DNA of 64,000 nucleotides. It comes from Methylococcaceae bacterium (GTDB lineage Bacteria; Pseudomonadota; Gammaproteobacteria; Methylococcales; Methylomonadaceae). The stretch lies in assembly GCA_013140705.1 (NCBI GenBank), contig JABFSH010000008.1, positions 1 through 64,000 on the forward strand. The letters run 5' to 3'. Below are positions 18,108-26,975 of the stretch, piece by piece. The position numbers and the translations under genes were made by a program. Every line of letters starts with the position of its first letter. The stretch's first letter is position 1. The notes beneath the pieces are model-generated. The model did no database searches, had not been told where the DNA came from, and saw nothing but the letters and a program-made list of their open reading frames with translations.

Positions 18108-19118
18108 TCAAGAGGCCAACAAGCCAAATAAGTTTTTTGGGTCCTTCAATTCGGGTATCAAGGGCAGCTCCGTACCAAGATTATAGCCCTTCGCCAATTC
18201 GTAAACCGTACGAAGAATGGAATAATCTTCCAGGGCAAAACCGACGGAGTCAAATAGCGTAATTTCCTGATTGTTTTGTCGCCCTGGCTTGATTTTACAG
18301 ACCAGTTCCCAGAGTTCGGCATAAACTCGATCGGCCTCGCATTGTTGCACTTCGCCTTCAGCCAGGGTTTGTGGCAAGTATTCGACAACCAGTTTCACTT
18401 GATTCAGAAAATGAATTGATAATTCGGTTTTTCCCGGACAGTCTCCGCCCATCGCATGGATAAAGGCTCCGTCTACAATATCCTCAAATTCAAACAGTGC
18501 CTGCCGTTTTTTGGCAGCTGTTGCGGTTACCACCAGATCTGCATGATACACGGCTTCGATGGCACTTTGACAAGGCAATAATCTAAACATTTGATCCGAC
18601 AGATTACGTGAGAATTTGCGCATGGCGCCCGGATCCGTATCGAAATAGCGGACCGTGTCCAGTTTGAAATAGCCGGCAAAGGCCATGACTTGAAATTCTG
18701 CCTGCGCCCCGGTTCCAATAATCGCTAATGTGCCGGCATCCGGTCTGGCAAGATATTTGGCAGCCAATACGCCGGTTGCGGCTGTTCTAAAGGCCGTTAA
18801 CAAGGTCATTTCAGTCAGTATCAAGGGATAACCACTGGTAACATCGCTTAACAGACCTAACGCGACCACATTGAGTTTGCCGTTTAGCGGATTGCCGGGA
18901 TGGCCGTTCACATATTTAAATGCATAAAACTGCTGGTCGGAACAAGGCATCAACTCAATGACGCCGTGCGGGTAAAGCGTCCGATGTCGAGGCGATAACG
19001 TGTATTCATTCCAGCGTCCGAAATCAGTTTCCAATCCGTTAACAACGTGCTTTAAAAAAACCTCCAAACCCATGGCTTGCACGAGTTTCCGAATGTCTGT
19101 AATGGTAAGAACTTTCAT
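18108..19118 (-). CDS. Ornithine cyclodeaminase
   Basis: This protein of the ornithine cyclodeaminase/mu-crystallin family has 336 residues. It has a substrate domain with LMPCSDQQFYAFKYVNGHP and LTAFRTAATGVLAAKYLA, then a Rossmann domain with AIIGTGAQAEFQ. HAMGGDCPGKTEL is the conserved catalytic region containing Asp. It converts L-ornithine to L-proline and ammonia with tightly bound NAD. It is convergent with arginase, which would supply ornithine. The fit to true ornithine cyclodeaminases rather than other family members is good. Confidence 0.85.
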   Translation of the reverse strand: MKVLTITDIRKLVQAMGLEVFLKHVVNGLETDFGRWNEYTLSPRHRTLYPHGVIELMPCSDQQFYAFKYVNGHPGNPLNGKLNVVALGLLSDVTSGYPLILTEMTLLTAFRTAATGVLAAKYLARPDAGTLAIIGTGAQAEFQVMAFAGYFKLDTVRYFDTDPGAMRKFSRNLSDQMFRLLPCQSAIEAVYHADLVVTATAAKKRQALFEFEDIVDGAFIHAMGGDCPGKTELSIHFLNQVKLVVEYLPQTLAEGEVQQCEADRVYAELWELVCKIKPGRQNNQEITLFDSVGFALEDYSILRTVYELAKGYNLGTELPLIPELKDPKNLFGLLAS

Positions 19119-19195
19119 TATCCATCCTTTTTATTACTTATCGAAATAGGTTTTAAGGAGAATGACGTCCTCTACATGCCTTGTGTAACCATTGA

Positions 19196-20878
19196 TCAAG
19201 AATTGCGACCGCTATTCCAGATAGATAGCAGCAACCAGATTCCGCCCAAGGAAGCCAGGGTATAGCCTATAAATCCGAAAGCCGGCAGACCGAACAACTC
19301 CGGCCCCCCTTCGACCGTCATGATGATGGAAGATCCGATTATTAGCGCAGAGGTTACCATGCCCATCGTCAAACGGCTGATGGCGTTGTCCATGATATTG
19401 ACATAGCGATCGAGGTGTCTTACGGTAATGTCAACTTGAAATGCGCCTTTTCGCGTTGCTCGCAAGAGCTTTCGCAAATCCCCCGGCAAGCTTGACAGAA
19501 GTTCGCCAACACTGACCAAATTTCGCCAGCCGCGCCTGGCAAAAGCCTCGGGTCGGTAGCGTTCCGTCATGATGTCCCGAATGTAGGGAGCGGCAAATAC
19601 CAGAGTATTAAAATCCGGATTAAGGTATCTGCCCAGGCCATCCAATGTGATGTAAGCCTTGATTAACAAGGCGAGATCGGCGGGCAGCATGAGTTTATGA
19701 TCTCTTAACAAAGCCATTAAATCACTTAACATGGCGGTGAGACTTAAATCTTTCAGCGCCAAAGAACTGTATTGATCAACGAATGCTTCTATCTCGATAG
19801 TTAACGCACACTCATCGGTATAGATATTATCTGACCAGTCTTCCAGTATTTCAGCCACTTTTAAAGGCAAATGATTGATCATGCCGTACAGCAAACTGAC
19901 AACTTGATCCCTGCGCTCTTCGGTGAGCCGTCCAACCATGCCAAAATCAATAAAGGCCAGTTTATTGCCTGGCAGATAAAAGACATTACCCGGATGAGGA
20001 TCGGCATGAAAAAAACCATCTTCCATGATCATTTTAATAATGGCGCGCGTACCGCGATCAGCCAGCACATTTCTGTCCAAGCCATTTTTTTCCATTGCTT
20101 CAATATCCCGGCCATGAATACCCTGAATATACTCCTGTACATTCATTCTTTCTCCGGTCCATTGCCAATAGACCCTGGGAATGATGATGTTGGCATCATT
20201 CGCCAGGTTGACTGCTATCCGCTCGGCATTTCTACATTCGCCGGCAAGATCGAGTTCTCTGCGCAAGGACTGAGTAAACTGACGCAGGATTTCTCTTGGA
20301 TGAAATCGACGAATGTCGGGAACTTCGGATTCGATAATTTCAACAAAGCGGTGTAACAACCGTAAATCTGCTTCAATAGTTTTACGCAGTCCCGGCCGCC
20401 GTATTTTTAAAATTACCGGTTTTCCATTTAGGAGCATGGCTTTATGAACCTGAGCAATGGAAGCCGCTGCCAAAGGTTGTCTATCAACGTCTAAAAAAAA
20501 CTCTTCAAGCTTTCCCCCCATGTCCTCTTCAACCTGCGGCAGCAAGTCTTCAAACGGTAGTGGTAACGCCTGATCCTGAAGTTTTTCAAACTCGGTAATA
20601 TATTGCGGGGAAAACAAATCGACACGCGTGGCAAGTATTTGGCCCAACTTGATAAAAGTGGGGCCCAATTCCTCCAATGCGCGGCGTATGCGTTGCGGAG
20701 TATCAAGTTTGACAAATTCTTCGGCATGCTGCCAATGCAGGATTCTGCCTGCACGTTCCAGGGCGCTGCCAACGCCGAGTCCACGGACAAAACTACCAAA
20801 GCCGTAGCGTATTAATACGGCTGCGATTTCCTGAACTCTACCCAAATCTCTGGCGGCATTTAACATTTCCCATATCAT
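19196..20878 (-). CDS. ABC1/UbiB-family atypical kinase
   Basis: This ABC1 protein has 560 residues. The family's KxGQ motif is KLGQ at 77-80, the Ala-rich loop is AAAS at 137-140, the nucleotide-site motifs are FFHADPHPGN and FIDFGMVG, and two C-terminal membrane helices follow (about 505-555). UbiB-type proteins support ubiquinone synthesis or lipid/isoprenoid trafficking at membranes. It is not in a ubiE-ubiJ-ubiB context, so it may be a second paralogue. It follows a helical partner gene by 13 bases, downstream of the homogentisate operon. Confidence 0.8.
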   Translation of the reverse strand: MIWEMLNAARDLGRVQEIAAVLIRYGFGSFVRGLGVGSALERAGRILHWQHAEEFVKLDTPQRIRRALEELGPTFIKLGQILATRVDLFSPQYITEFEKLQDQALPLPFEDLLPQVEEDMGGKLEEFFLDVDRQPLAAASIAQVHKAMLLNGKPVILKIRRPGLRKTIEADLRLLHRFVEIIESEVPDIRRFHPREILRQFTQSLRRELDLAGECRNAERIAVNLANDANIIIPRVYWQWTGERMNVQEYIQGIHGRDIEAMEKNGLDRNVLADRGTRAIIKMIMEDGFFHADPHPGNVFYLPGNKLAFIDFGMVGRLTEERRDQVVSLLYGMINHLPLKVAEILEDWSDNIYTDECALTIEIEAFVDQYSSLALKDLSLTAMLSDLMALLRDHKLMLPADLALLIKAYITLDGLGRYLNPDFNTLVFAAPYIRDIMTERYRPEAFARRGWRNLVSVGELLSSLPGDLRKLLRATRKGAFQVDITVRHLDRYVNIMDNAISRLTMGMVTSALIIGSSIIMTVEGGPELFGLPAFGFIGYTLASLGGIWLLLSIWNSGRNS

Positions 20879-20891
20879 GGCGGTAGTAAAA

Positions 20892-21527
20892 CTATTTTTT
20901 TAAATGCGGGATGTAAAGACTTTCAGCTATCCCCAATAAAATTCCGCTACCTATTTCTGCCACGCTGATTACAGCAGCTCTTGTGCTTTCAACAACAGTG
21001 TCCCTACCCCAGTTCGGCAACTGTTTCAACATATCCAGAGCAGCAATTGCCTGTTTGCCGACCGATGTACCGGTATGTCGGGCATGCCAGACAAAATCGC
21101 CTACCATATCAACAAGAACTCGATTACTTCCTTTAACCGCTTTTTCCAGATTATCCAGAAACAAGTTTTCGATGCCTTGCATATCCTTTGCAGCTCGATC
21201 CAGATCCTGTTTTGAATACTCACTCACTCGAGAAACCGCTTCTTCAATGGCCAGTTTCGATGCTTCGGTTGCAATGGCCAATGCGTCATCGAGAGCGGAA
21301 GCTGCCTGTGTGAATACGGCCTGGGTATGGTCTGCATGCGTTGTCATGCCATCATAAATGCCATGGCTCACCTTTTCAATTACGGTTCTTATACTCTCCA
21401 GATCGAGTTCTCGCGAAACAATCGCTTTCAGGGTAATAGCCTTGATTTTTTGGTGGACTTCGAAACCCGATTGCACTGCTTCACGGATTTCTTCTTTAAG
21501 ATCTTGGTGATGGTCAATTTCCGTCAT
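20892..21527 (-). CDS. Helical protein paired with the ABC1 kinase (DUF6781-like)
   Basis: This is a 211-residue, mostly helical protein. It is Ala/Glu/Asp rich, with stretches such as HADHTQAVFTQAASALDDALAIA and a weakly hydrophobic C-terminus (ISVAEIGSGILLGIAE). It looks like a phasin-like or membrane-surface coiled coil. GGAGG precedes the start. The short spacing to the ABC1 gene suggests the two proteins act together at a membrane or lipid surface. Family name given from memory; function unknown. Confidence 0.6.
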   Translation of the reverse strand: MTEIDHHQDLKEEIREAVQSGFEVHQKIKAITLKAIVSRELDLESIRTVIEKVSHGIYDGMTTHADHTQAVFTQAASALDDALAIATEASKLAIEEAVSRVSEYSKQDLDRAAKDMQGIENLFLDNLEKAVKGSNRVLVDMVGDFVWHARHTGTSVGKQAIAALDMLKQLPNWGRDTVVESTRAAVISVAEIGSGILLGIAESLYIPHLKK

Positions 21528-21573
21528 AGCCTGTCCTCCTTTGATTCGTGAAGTTTCAGTTTCAGATCATTGA

Positions 21574-21957
21574 TCAGTCATATTTGATGTATTTGAAACG
21601 TGGATCATCCGGGGTCCCTTCCAATGCGCCACCCTCTTTAGCCGGTTGCCACATGATGACTTCCTCGATTTTTTGCGCCAGTTCAAAGTCCTTGTTGGTA
21701 ACACCTTTGGCGGCATGATTCATCAATTTGACGATGACAAAAGCATAGGAAACTGTTAAGTCTGGGTGATGGAAGGCTGCTTCGGCGAGGTGACCCACCG
21801 TATTGACCACCATCAAGGTTCCTTTCCAGCCGCTGGTCTTGAATTTACGGCGAATCCAGCCGTTTTCCAGATACCAGTGCGGCAATTCTTCCTTGAGTCT
21901 TGTTTCGATGTCGGCGTCGGAATAGGTTTCTTCCTGCTTACGTTCTCTCCAATTCAT
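21574..21957 (-). CDS. phhB: Pterin-4a-carbinolamine dehydratase
   Basis: This is a 127-residue protein with the complete family signature: Glu-x3-His-His-Pro, then Tyr 6 residues on, His 10 further and Asp 9 further (EAAFHHPD through NKDF). The enzyme dehydrates 4a-hydroxytetrahydrobiopterin made by phenylalanine hydroxylase. It sits at the end of the tyrosine-degradation genes, but no phenylalanine hydroxylase gene is in the window. The ATG at 21957 is preferred because GGGGAA precedes it; 21984 is the longer option. Confidence 0.82.
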   Translation of the reverse strand: MNWRERKQEETYSDADIETRLKEELPHWYLENGWIRRKFKTSGWKGTLMVVNTVGHLAEAAFHHPDLTVSYAFVIVKLMNHAAKGVTNKDFELAQKIEEVIMWQPAKEGGALEGTPDDPRFKYIKYD

Positions 21958-21995
21958 GGTATTTTCCCCTACAGGTAGATTCATAGTTAAACTGG

Positions 21996-22643
21996 TTATA
22001 GTTCAGTATCCGGCTGATTTTCCGGTGCTGCATTAGTAAATGGAGTCTCCTGCATACAGTGTTCATAAATGGCGCTGATCAATGGATAATGTGCCAAGTC
22101 ACATTTATAACGCAAGGCATTGTAGACTTGAGGTATCAAAAATGCATCGGCCATACCGGGTGTATCACCAAAGCAAAACCGGCCCCGGTACTCACTGTTT
22201 TGCAACTGTTGCTCCAAAGCAGTAAAGCCTTCCTGTATCCAATGGCTGTACCAGCCGCGTTGAAACTCATCATTAACGGCATCATGCAGGTAATTCAATA
22301 CGCGCAAATTATTCAATGGATGAATATCACAGGCAATCTGCTGGGCAATGGAACGGACATAAGCACGAGCAAGCGGCTTGTCAGGTAGCAAGGGAGAATA
22401 AGGGTAGATTTCTTCCAGAAACTCGATAATGGCGGAGGACTGCGTCAGCACTGTATTTTGCTCCACCAACACAGGCACTCGCGCCTGCGGATTCAAGGTC
22501 ATGTATTCGGTATTGAATTGCTCGCCACCATTTTTCAGCAGGTGAACCGGGCGTATGACATAGTCTATATTTTTAAGGTTCAATACAATACGCACCCGAT
22601 ACGCGGCAGAACTTCTAAAATAACTGTAAAGGATTATCGACAT
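21996..22643 (-). CDS. maiA: Maleylacetoacetate isomerase (zeta-class GST)
   Basis: This glutathione-S-transferase-fold protein has 215 residues. The zeta-class signature SSAAYRVRIVLN lies at about 11-22, followed by LNPQARVPVLVE and SSAIIEFLEE. It isomerises maleylacetoacetate to fumarylacetoacetate with glutathione. Its start overlaps the end of the fumarylacetoacetase gene by 10 bases, so the two are translated from one operon. Placement between upstream homogentisate genes and phhB fits the pathway. Confidence 0.88.
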   Translation of the reverse strand: MSIILYSYFRSSAAYRVRIVLNLKNIDYVIRPVHLLKNGGEQFNTEYMTLNPQARVPVLVEQNTVLTQSSAIIEFLEEIYPYSPLLPDKPLARAYVRSIAQQIACDIHPLNNLRVLNYLHDAVNDEFQRGWYSHWIQEGFTALEQQLQNSEYRGRFCFGDTPGMADAFLIPQVYNALRYKCDLAHYPLISAIYEHCMQETPFTNAAPENQPDTEL

Positions 22644-23614
22644 GGTTTGACTTCCTGTTGAATCGCACCAAAGACAGAATGCCCCTGCTCATCCAGCATT
22701 TCAATCCGTACATTATCGCCAAAACGCATAAACTCGGTAACAGCGGCACCGGTTTCAATAATTTCAACGACTCTTTGTTCAACGATACAGGAATAGCCCT
22801 TGCTTAAATCATAGTTGCTGACCGTCCCGGAACCGATGATGGTTCCAGCTGAAAGTTTTCGTGATTTGGCTGCATGAGCGATCAGTTGGGCAAAATTGAA
22901 CTGCATATCGCTGCCGGCATCAGCATGGCCGAATAATCGTCCATTCCAGTGTACGGTCAAAGGCAAATGCAATTTAAAGTCATGCCAGGCCATACCAAGT
23001 TCATCGGGCGTCACGGCTACCGGTGAAAAGGCACTGGCAGGTTTGCCATTCACAAAACCAAAGCCTTTCGCCAGTTCATCCGGAATCAGGTTTCGCAATG
23101 AAATATCGTTAATCAATACAATAAGTTTGATATGAAATGCCGCTTCATGAATGGACACGCCATAGTGGACATCATCGGTGATAACGCCTACTTCGGCTTC
23201 AAAATCAATTCCCCACGATTCGTTGGCAACTTCGATAGGATCACAGGCACCCAGCAAGGCATCGGATGCACCTTGATACATGAGGGGGTCATACCGCAAA
23301 TTATCGGTTAAATCAGCCCCTCGGGCTTTTCGAACGCGTTCTACATGGCTTAAATAGGCACTACCGTCCAGCCATTGATAGGCCCTGGGCAATGGCGCGG
23401 CTGCCTGGCAGGGATTAAAGGTTATATAATCGCCATCATTTTCATTAAGCGCTAGATAAACCCGCTGTAGTTTGGGCTCGATCCGGGCCCAGTCATCCAG
23501 TGCGTTTTGCAGGGTGTCAGCGATATCAGGCACGGGTTTGGCCTTGGTCAGTTCACGGTTAACGACAACCAAACGACCATCCCTATCAGTCGTATTGAGT
23601 GTGGCGAGTTTCAT
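22634..23614 (-). CDS. fahA: Fumarylacetoacetase
   Basis: This fumarylacetoacetate hydrolase has 326 residues, the shorter bacterial form. Its blocks include PLMYQGASDALLGACDPI, the metal-binding region WGIDFEAEVGVITDDV, FVNGKPASAFSPVAVTPDELG and GTIIGSGTVSNYD. It cleaves fumarylacetoacetate to fumarate and acetoacetate, the last step of tyrosine degradation. It overlaps hmgA by 4 bases and maiA by 10. Confidence 0.88.
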   Translation of the reverse strand: MKLATLNTTDRDGRLVVVNRELTKAKPVPDIADTLQNALDDWARIEPKLQRVYLALNENDGDYITFNPCQAAAPLPRAYQWLDGSAYLSHVERVRKARGADLTDNLRYDPLMYQGASDALLGACDPIEVANESWGIDFEAEVGVITDDVHYGVSIHEAAFHIKLIVLINDISLRNLIPDELAKGFGFVNGKPASAFSPVAVTPDELGMAWHDFKLHLPLTVHWNGRLFGHADAGSDMQFNFAQLIAHAAKSRKLSAGTIIGSGTVSNYDLSKGYSCIVEQRVVEIIETGAAVTEFMRFGDNVRIEMLDEQGHSVFGAIQQEVKPCR

Positions 23615-24726
23615 TTCCAGGAATCCACATAGTCAAGCCACTCGATAGCTTGCGCCTGTTCTGAGATTTCCAGCGAATCTCGGGTATCAATCATTACCGC
23701 CACCTCATCCGCCATACTCCCACGTTTTTTATCGGCATTCTGCAAGGCTTTGGGGTGCGGGCCATGAGGTATCCCGCTGGGATGCAATGTCATCATGCCA
23801 GGATGGATATGATCGCGGGAAAAAAACAGGCCAGCGTGGTAAAAAATCAGTTCGTCATAATCATCATTACTGTGAAAAAAAGGCACGTTCAATACATTGG
23901 CATCCGTCTCAAAAGGGCGCGGCACAAAGGTGCAGACAACAAATCGGCTGGTGATAAATGTCGTATGCGCTGAAGGCGGCACATGGTAACGGTGACTCAT
24001 CAACGGCCGGATATCACGCCAATTCAGGCGAACGGGCATCAGGGTGCCATGCCAGCCAACTGCATCCAGTGGATTAAACGGATAGGTGATAGTAGTCAAC
24101 CGGTTGTGCTTTTTTACGACCACGCGCCATTCGGCTTCAGATTGTTGCTCGATGAACGCTGCATCAATGCGTGGCACATCTAAAATGGCCGGATCGAAAA
24201 TCGCTTGCTGACTGACCAGACCTTTCTCCGGCAGCTGGTAACTGGCCTGGGTGGCCTCAATCACTAAGGCTTTTACAGCTTGAGTCACCTCCATACGCCA
24301 CAGGGTGCCGCGTGGCAAGAGAATATAATCGCCTTCGCTGAAATACAGATGGCCGTAATCGCAAAATAATTCACCTGCACCTTCATGCACGAAGATTAAT
24401 TCATCGCCGTCGGCATTTCGAACCAAATGATCCAAACTGTTTTCCAGAACCATAAAGCGGATTTGTATATCCGGATTACTGAATAGCACGAGAGATTGCC
24501 AGGAATTACATGCTGAAGCCCCAATTTTCTGGATGTCAAAAGCGTGTGGCCGTAGCGGTCCATCGACTGTCATCCATCCGGTCGGCGGATGTCGATGATA
24601 CATTTGTGAGGCCGGACCATAAAAGCCTTCCTTACCTAATTCTCGTTCATAGGTCTTCGCTGGCAGGTCAGCATGCGCCTGCCGTGATGCGTTACCTTCC
24701 ACTTTAGGCGGGGTAATCCATGGCAT
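23611..24726 (-). CDS. hmgA: Homogentisate 1,2-dioxygenase
   Basis: This ring-opening non-haem iron dioxygenase has 371 residues, the shorter bacterial variant compared with about 440 in animals. The C-terminal cupin holds the likely iron ligands in PFFHSNDDYDELIFY and HPSGIPHGPHP. The N-terminal half includes DGDELIFVHEGAGELFCDYG. It converts homogentisate to maleylacetoacetate. The start overlaps the hpd stop as TGATG, so translation is coupled. Confidence 0.88.
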   Translation of the reverse strand: MPWITPPKVEGNASRQAHADLPAKTYERELGKEGFYGPASQMYHRHPPTGWMTVDGPLRPHAFDIQKIGASACNSWQSLVLFSNPDIQIRFMVLENSLDHLVRNADGDELIFVHEGAGELFCDYGHLYFSEGDYILLPRGTLWRMEVTQAVKALVIEATQASYQLPEKGLVSQQAIFDPAILDVPRIDAAFIEQQSEAEWRVVVKKHNRLTTITYPFNPLDAVGWHGTLMPVRLNWRDIRPLMSHRYHVPPSAHTTFITSRFVVCTFVPRPFETDANVLNVPFFHSNDDYDELIFYHAGLFFSRDHIHPGMMTLHPSGIPHGPHPKALQNADKKRGSMADEVAVMIDTRDSLEISEQAQAIEWLDYVDSWK

Positions 24727-25781
24727 CAGATGGCTCCTCTTTTGATTTGATCACGTTCGATCGCCTCAAAAAGCGCCTGAAAGTTACCTTCGCCAAAGCC
24801 TTCATTGCCTTTGCGCTGGATGATTTCGAAGAAAATGGGGCCAATCACGGTGTTGGTAAAAATTTGCAGCAACAGACCGGCCCCTCTTGCCGGGGCTCCA
24901 TCAATCAATATTCTGTTCTTGCGTAAGCGCTTCAACGCCTCATGATGTCCGATAACTCTTTCATCAATGGCATCATAGTAGGTATCGGGGATATCCATAA
25001 ATTGAATGCCGTTTCTGCGTAACTGTGCAACCGAGGCGTAAATATCATCGGTCGCCAAAGCGATATGCTGTATGCCTTCTCCGTGGTAAGCTTCCAGATA
25101 TTCCTGTATTTGCGATTTGCGATCGGACGGTTCGTTGATCGGAATGCGAATCTTGCCGCAAGGACTGGTCATGGCACGGGATTTCAGTCCGGTTACTTTA
25201 CCGTGGATATCAAAATAGCGGATTTCACGAAAATTGAACAAACGCTGGTAAAACGCAGCCCATTTATCCATGCCCCCGGCGTGTACGTTATGCGTCAAGT
25301 GGTCGAAGGCTGTAAGCCCGATGCCTTCAGGTTTCAATGGCGCTCCTTCCAGCGGGATAAAATCGACATCATAAATGGAATGATCGTCACCATAACGATC
25401 CACCAGATAGATCAGGCTGTGGCCAATGCCACGGATAGCAGGAATATTGAGCTCCATAGGACCGACAGGGCCATGATAGGGCTTGGCGCCCAATTTGATG
25501 ACACGCTTGAAGCACTCAGCCGCGTTTTTAACTCTGATCGCAAACGCACAAATGGAGGGGCCATGCACTTTTGCAAAAGCCTGAGCGAAACTATCCGCCT
25601 CGTGGTTGATGATAAAATTAATTTGACCTTGCCTGTAAAGCACCACTTCCTTCGAACGGTGCTTTGCGATGGCAACAAAACCCAGTTGAGCAAACAACCT
25701 TTCCAACTCGCGCGTATCTGGCGCGGTATATTCAACAAATTCGAAACCGTCGGTCCCTACCGGATTTGATGCATGATTCAT
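24726..25781 (-). CDS. hpd: 4-Hydroxyphenylpyruvate dioxygenase
   Basis: This is a two-domain vicinal-oxygen-chelate enzyme of 351 residues. The iron ligands are His in FDHLTHNV, His in EGIQHIA and Glu in PIFFEIIQR, and the C-terminal helix GFGEGNFQALFEAIERDQ is diagnostic. It converts 4-hydroxyphenylpyruvate to homogentisate. It is the first gene of the operon hpd-hmgA-fahA-maiA-phhB. ACGGAGG precedes the start. A divergent gene for a putative diiron protein begins 169 bases upstream. Confidence 0.93.
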   Translation of the reverse strand: MNHASNPVGTDGFEFVEYTAPDTRELERLFAQLGFVAIAKHRSKEVVLYRQGQINFIINHEADSFAQAFAKVHGPSICAFAIRVKNAAECFKRVIKLGAKPYHGPVGPMELNIPAIRGIGHSLIYLVDRYGDDHSIYDVDFIPLEGAPLKPEGIGLTAFDHLTHNVHAGGMDKWAAFYQRLFNFREIRYFDIHGKVTGLKSRAMTSPCGKIRIPINEPSDRKSQIQEYLEAYHGEGIQHIALATDDIYASVAQLRRNGIQFMDIPDTYYDAIDERVIGHHEALKRLRKNRILIDGAPARGAGLLLQIFTNTVIGPIFFEIIQRKGNEGFGEGNFQALFEAIERDQIKRGAI

Positions 25782-25950
25782 GACATAGCCTCCGTTTCTT
25801 TGTATAAGCCATCAGACTCAGGCGGCTCCATTAAGTTTCATCGTACCTGTCGAAAAGCAGATTAACACTCGCCCAGTGAACAACTCAGAAACTTATCGTG
25901 CTCAGACCGGGTCATAGTGTTACGTTCGCTACTCTTTTTTGGAGGCTATC

Positions 25951-26856
25951 ATGCAAGGCAAGTCTTTAACCTGTTTTGCCCATCAGCATCATATTGACAG
26001 CCTGACTACACCGTCATTGACGGCACTCAGTGCCGGTCAGAAAGGCTATTCCATTGCCAAAGCCAAACGTTTCCTGCAATTTCAAGAGCGGATCAATCAT
26101 GATCTGCTAAAACATCGCGTGATCACCGATAATGCTTATACCGCCTGGTTCGAACAGGGCGATCAGAATTTGTCACAAATAAAGGCCTTTATTATTCAAT
26201 TCTCAGTGTTTTCCAATCAATTTCTGATTGCTCAGCTCAATAAAATGATTCATGCCGATTCGCTGAAAAGCATGCGCGCATCCAAAGAAATTCTGGCCAA
26301 TGAAATCGGTGTTCACTTCAAACCACCGACTTCTTCAGCTACCGGAAACAAGGCCCTCGGAACAACCGAAGGCAGCATTGAGGGAGGTGTTTTTCATTTT
26401 ACCGCCGGGCATTTTGAATGGTTGTACAACATAGCCAAAAAACTGGATCTCAGATTTTCGGAAATAGGCCAACCCAAACACGGAACCGAATCCACGTTGT
26501 TTTTCTGTGATGAATTAATCCGCCTGTATGGCGGAGATGACTATCAAATCTCTCAGGCCGCCAGTTATGCCGTTGAAAACTGGGCCGCCGCCGGATTCTG
26601 GAAGCAATTGATCAAGGGTTTCAAACAATTTAACGAAAAAAATGGCTTTGATCTGCCTTTGGGCTTTTTTATCTGGCATGATCAGCTGGAATCACAACAT
26701 GCAGCCCATACCCAGGAAGAACTGGAGGGACTTTATTTCACGCTGGAACTGGATGAAGAAGGATTTATTCGTTTCGGAAATAAAATGCTGGACGGTGTTG
26801 CTGCATTTTGGGATGGCCTTGACAAACAACGGCGCGAATTGATGGCCGTTCATTAA
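25951..26856 (+). CDS. Putative haem-oxygenase-like diiron protein
   Basis: This all-helical protein has 301 residues. Its C-terminal half has the pattern expected of haem-oxygenase-like diiron oxidases (CADD/UndA/PqqC fold): Glu209 in AVENWAAAGFWKQL, then His243-x3-Glu247-x2-His250 in IWHDQLESQHAAH. The His-x3-acid-x2-His spacing equals that in CADD. Glu118 and His154 could complete the six-ligand set. TTGGAGG lies 6 bases before the ATG at 25951. It is divergent from hpd, so shared regulation with tyrosine catabolism is possible. CADD-type enzymes act on tyrosine-derived groups or small amino and fatty acids, but no substrate can be assigned here. Fold call is moderate; function unknown. 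Confidence 0.55.
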   Translation: MQGKSLTCFAHQHHIDSLTTPSLTALSAGQKGYSIAKAKRFLQFQERINHDLLKHRVITDNAYTAWFEQGDQNLSQIKAFIIQFSVFSNQFLIAQLNKMIHADSLKSMRASKEILANEIGVHFKPPTSSATGNKALGTTEGSIEGGVFHFTAGHFEWLYNIAKKLDLRFSEIGQPKHGTESTLFFCDELIRLYGGDDYQISQAASYAVENWAAAGFWKQLIKGFKQFNEKNGFDLPLGFFIWHDQLESQHAAHTQEELEGLYFTLELDEEGFIRFGNKMLDGVAAFWDGLDKQRRELMAVH

Positions 26857-26881
26857 GACACCTGTCATACAAGGGAACTTA

Positions 26882-26906
26882 CTCGGGTCGACAAGGATTT
26901 CCCGAG
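26882..26906 (+). terminator. Stem-loop downstream of the diiron-protein gene
   Basis: CTCGGG and CCCGAG arms are separated by about 12 bases in the spacer 26857-26975. There is no U-tract directly after it, so it may be a transcript-end stem or a chance repeat. Confidence 0.25.
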
Positions 26907-26975
26907 CAGCGCCGAAGGACTTCATCGGAGTTTTAAGAGAGTCCGAAAACCAGTGGCTTATCTGGCAGTCCGCTA

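Noticed and set aside
25065-25769. 234-residue antisense frame within hpd
   Set aside because: hpd has clear catalytic motifs; the antisense translation shows no domain and is explained by codon bias.
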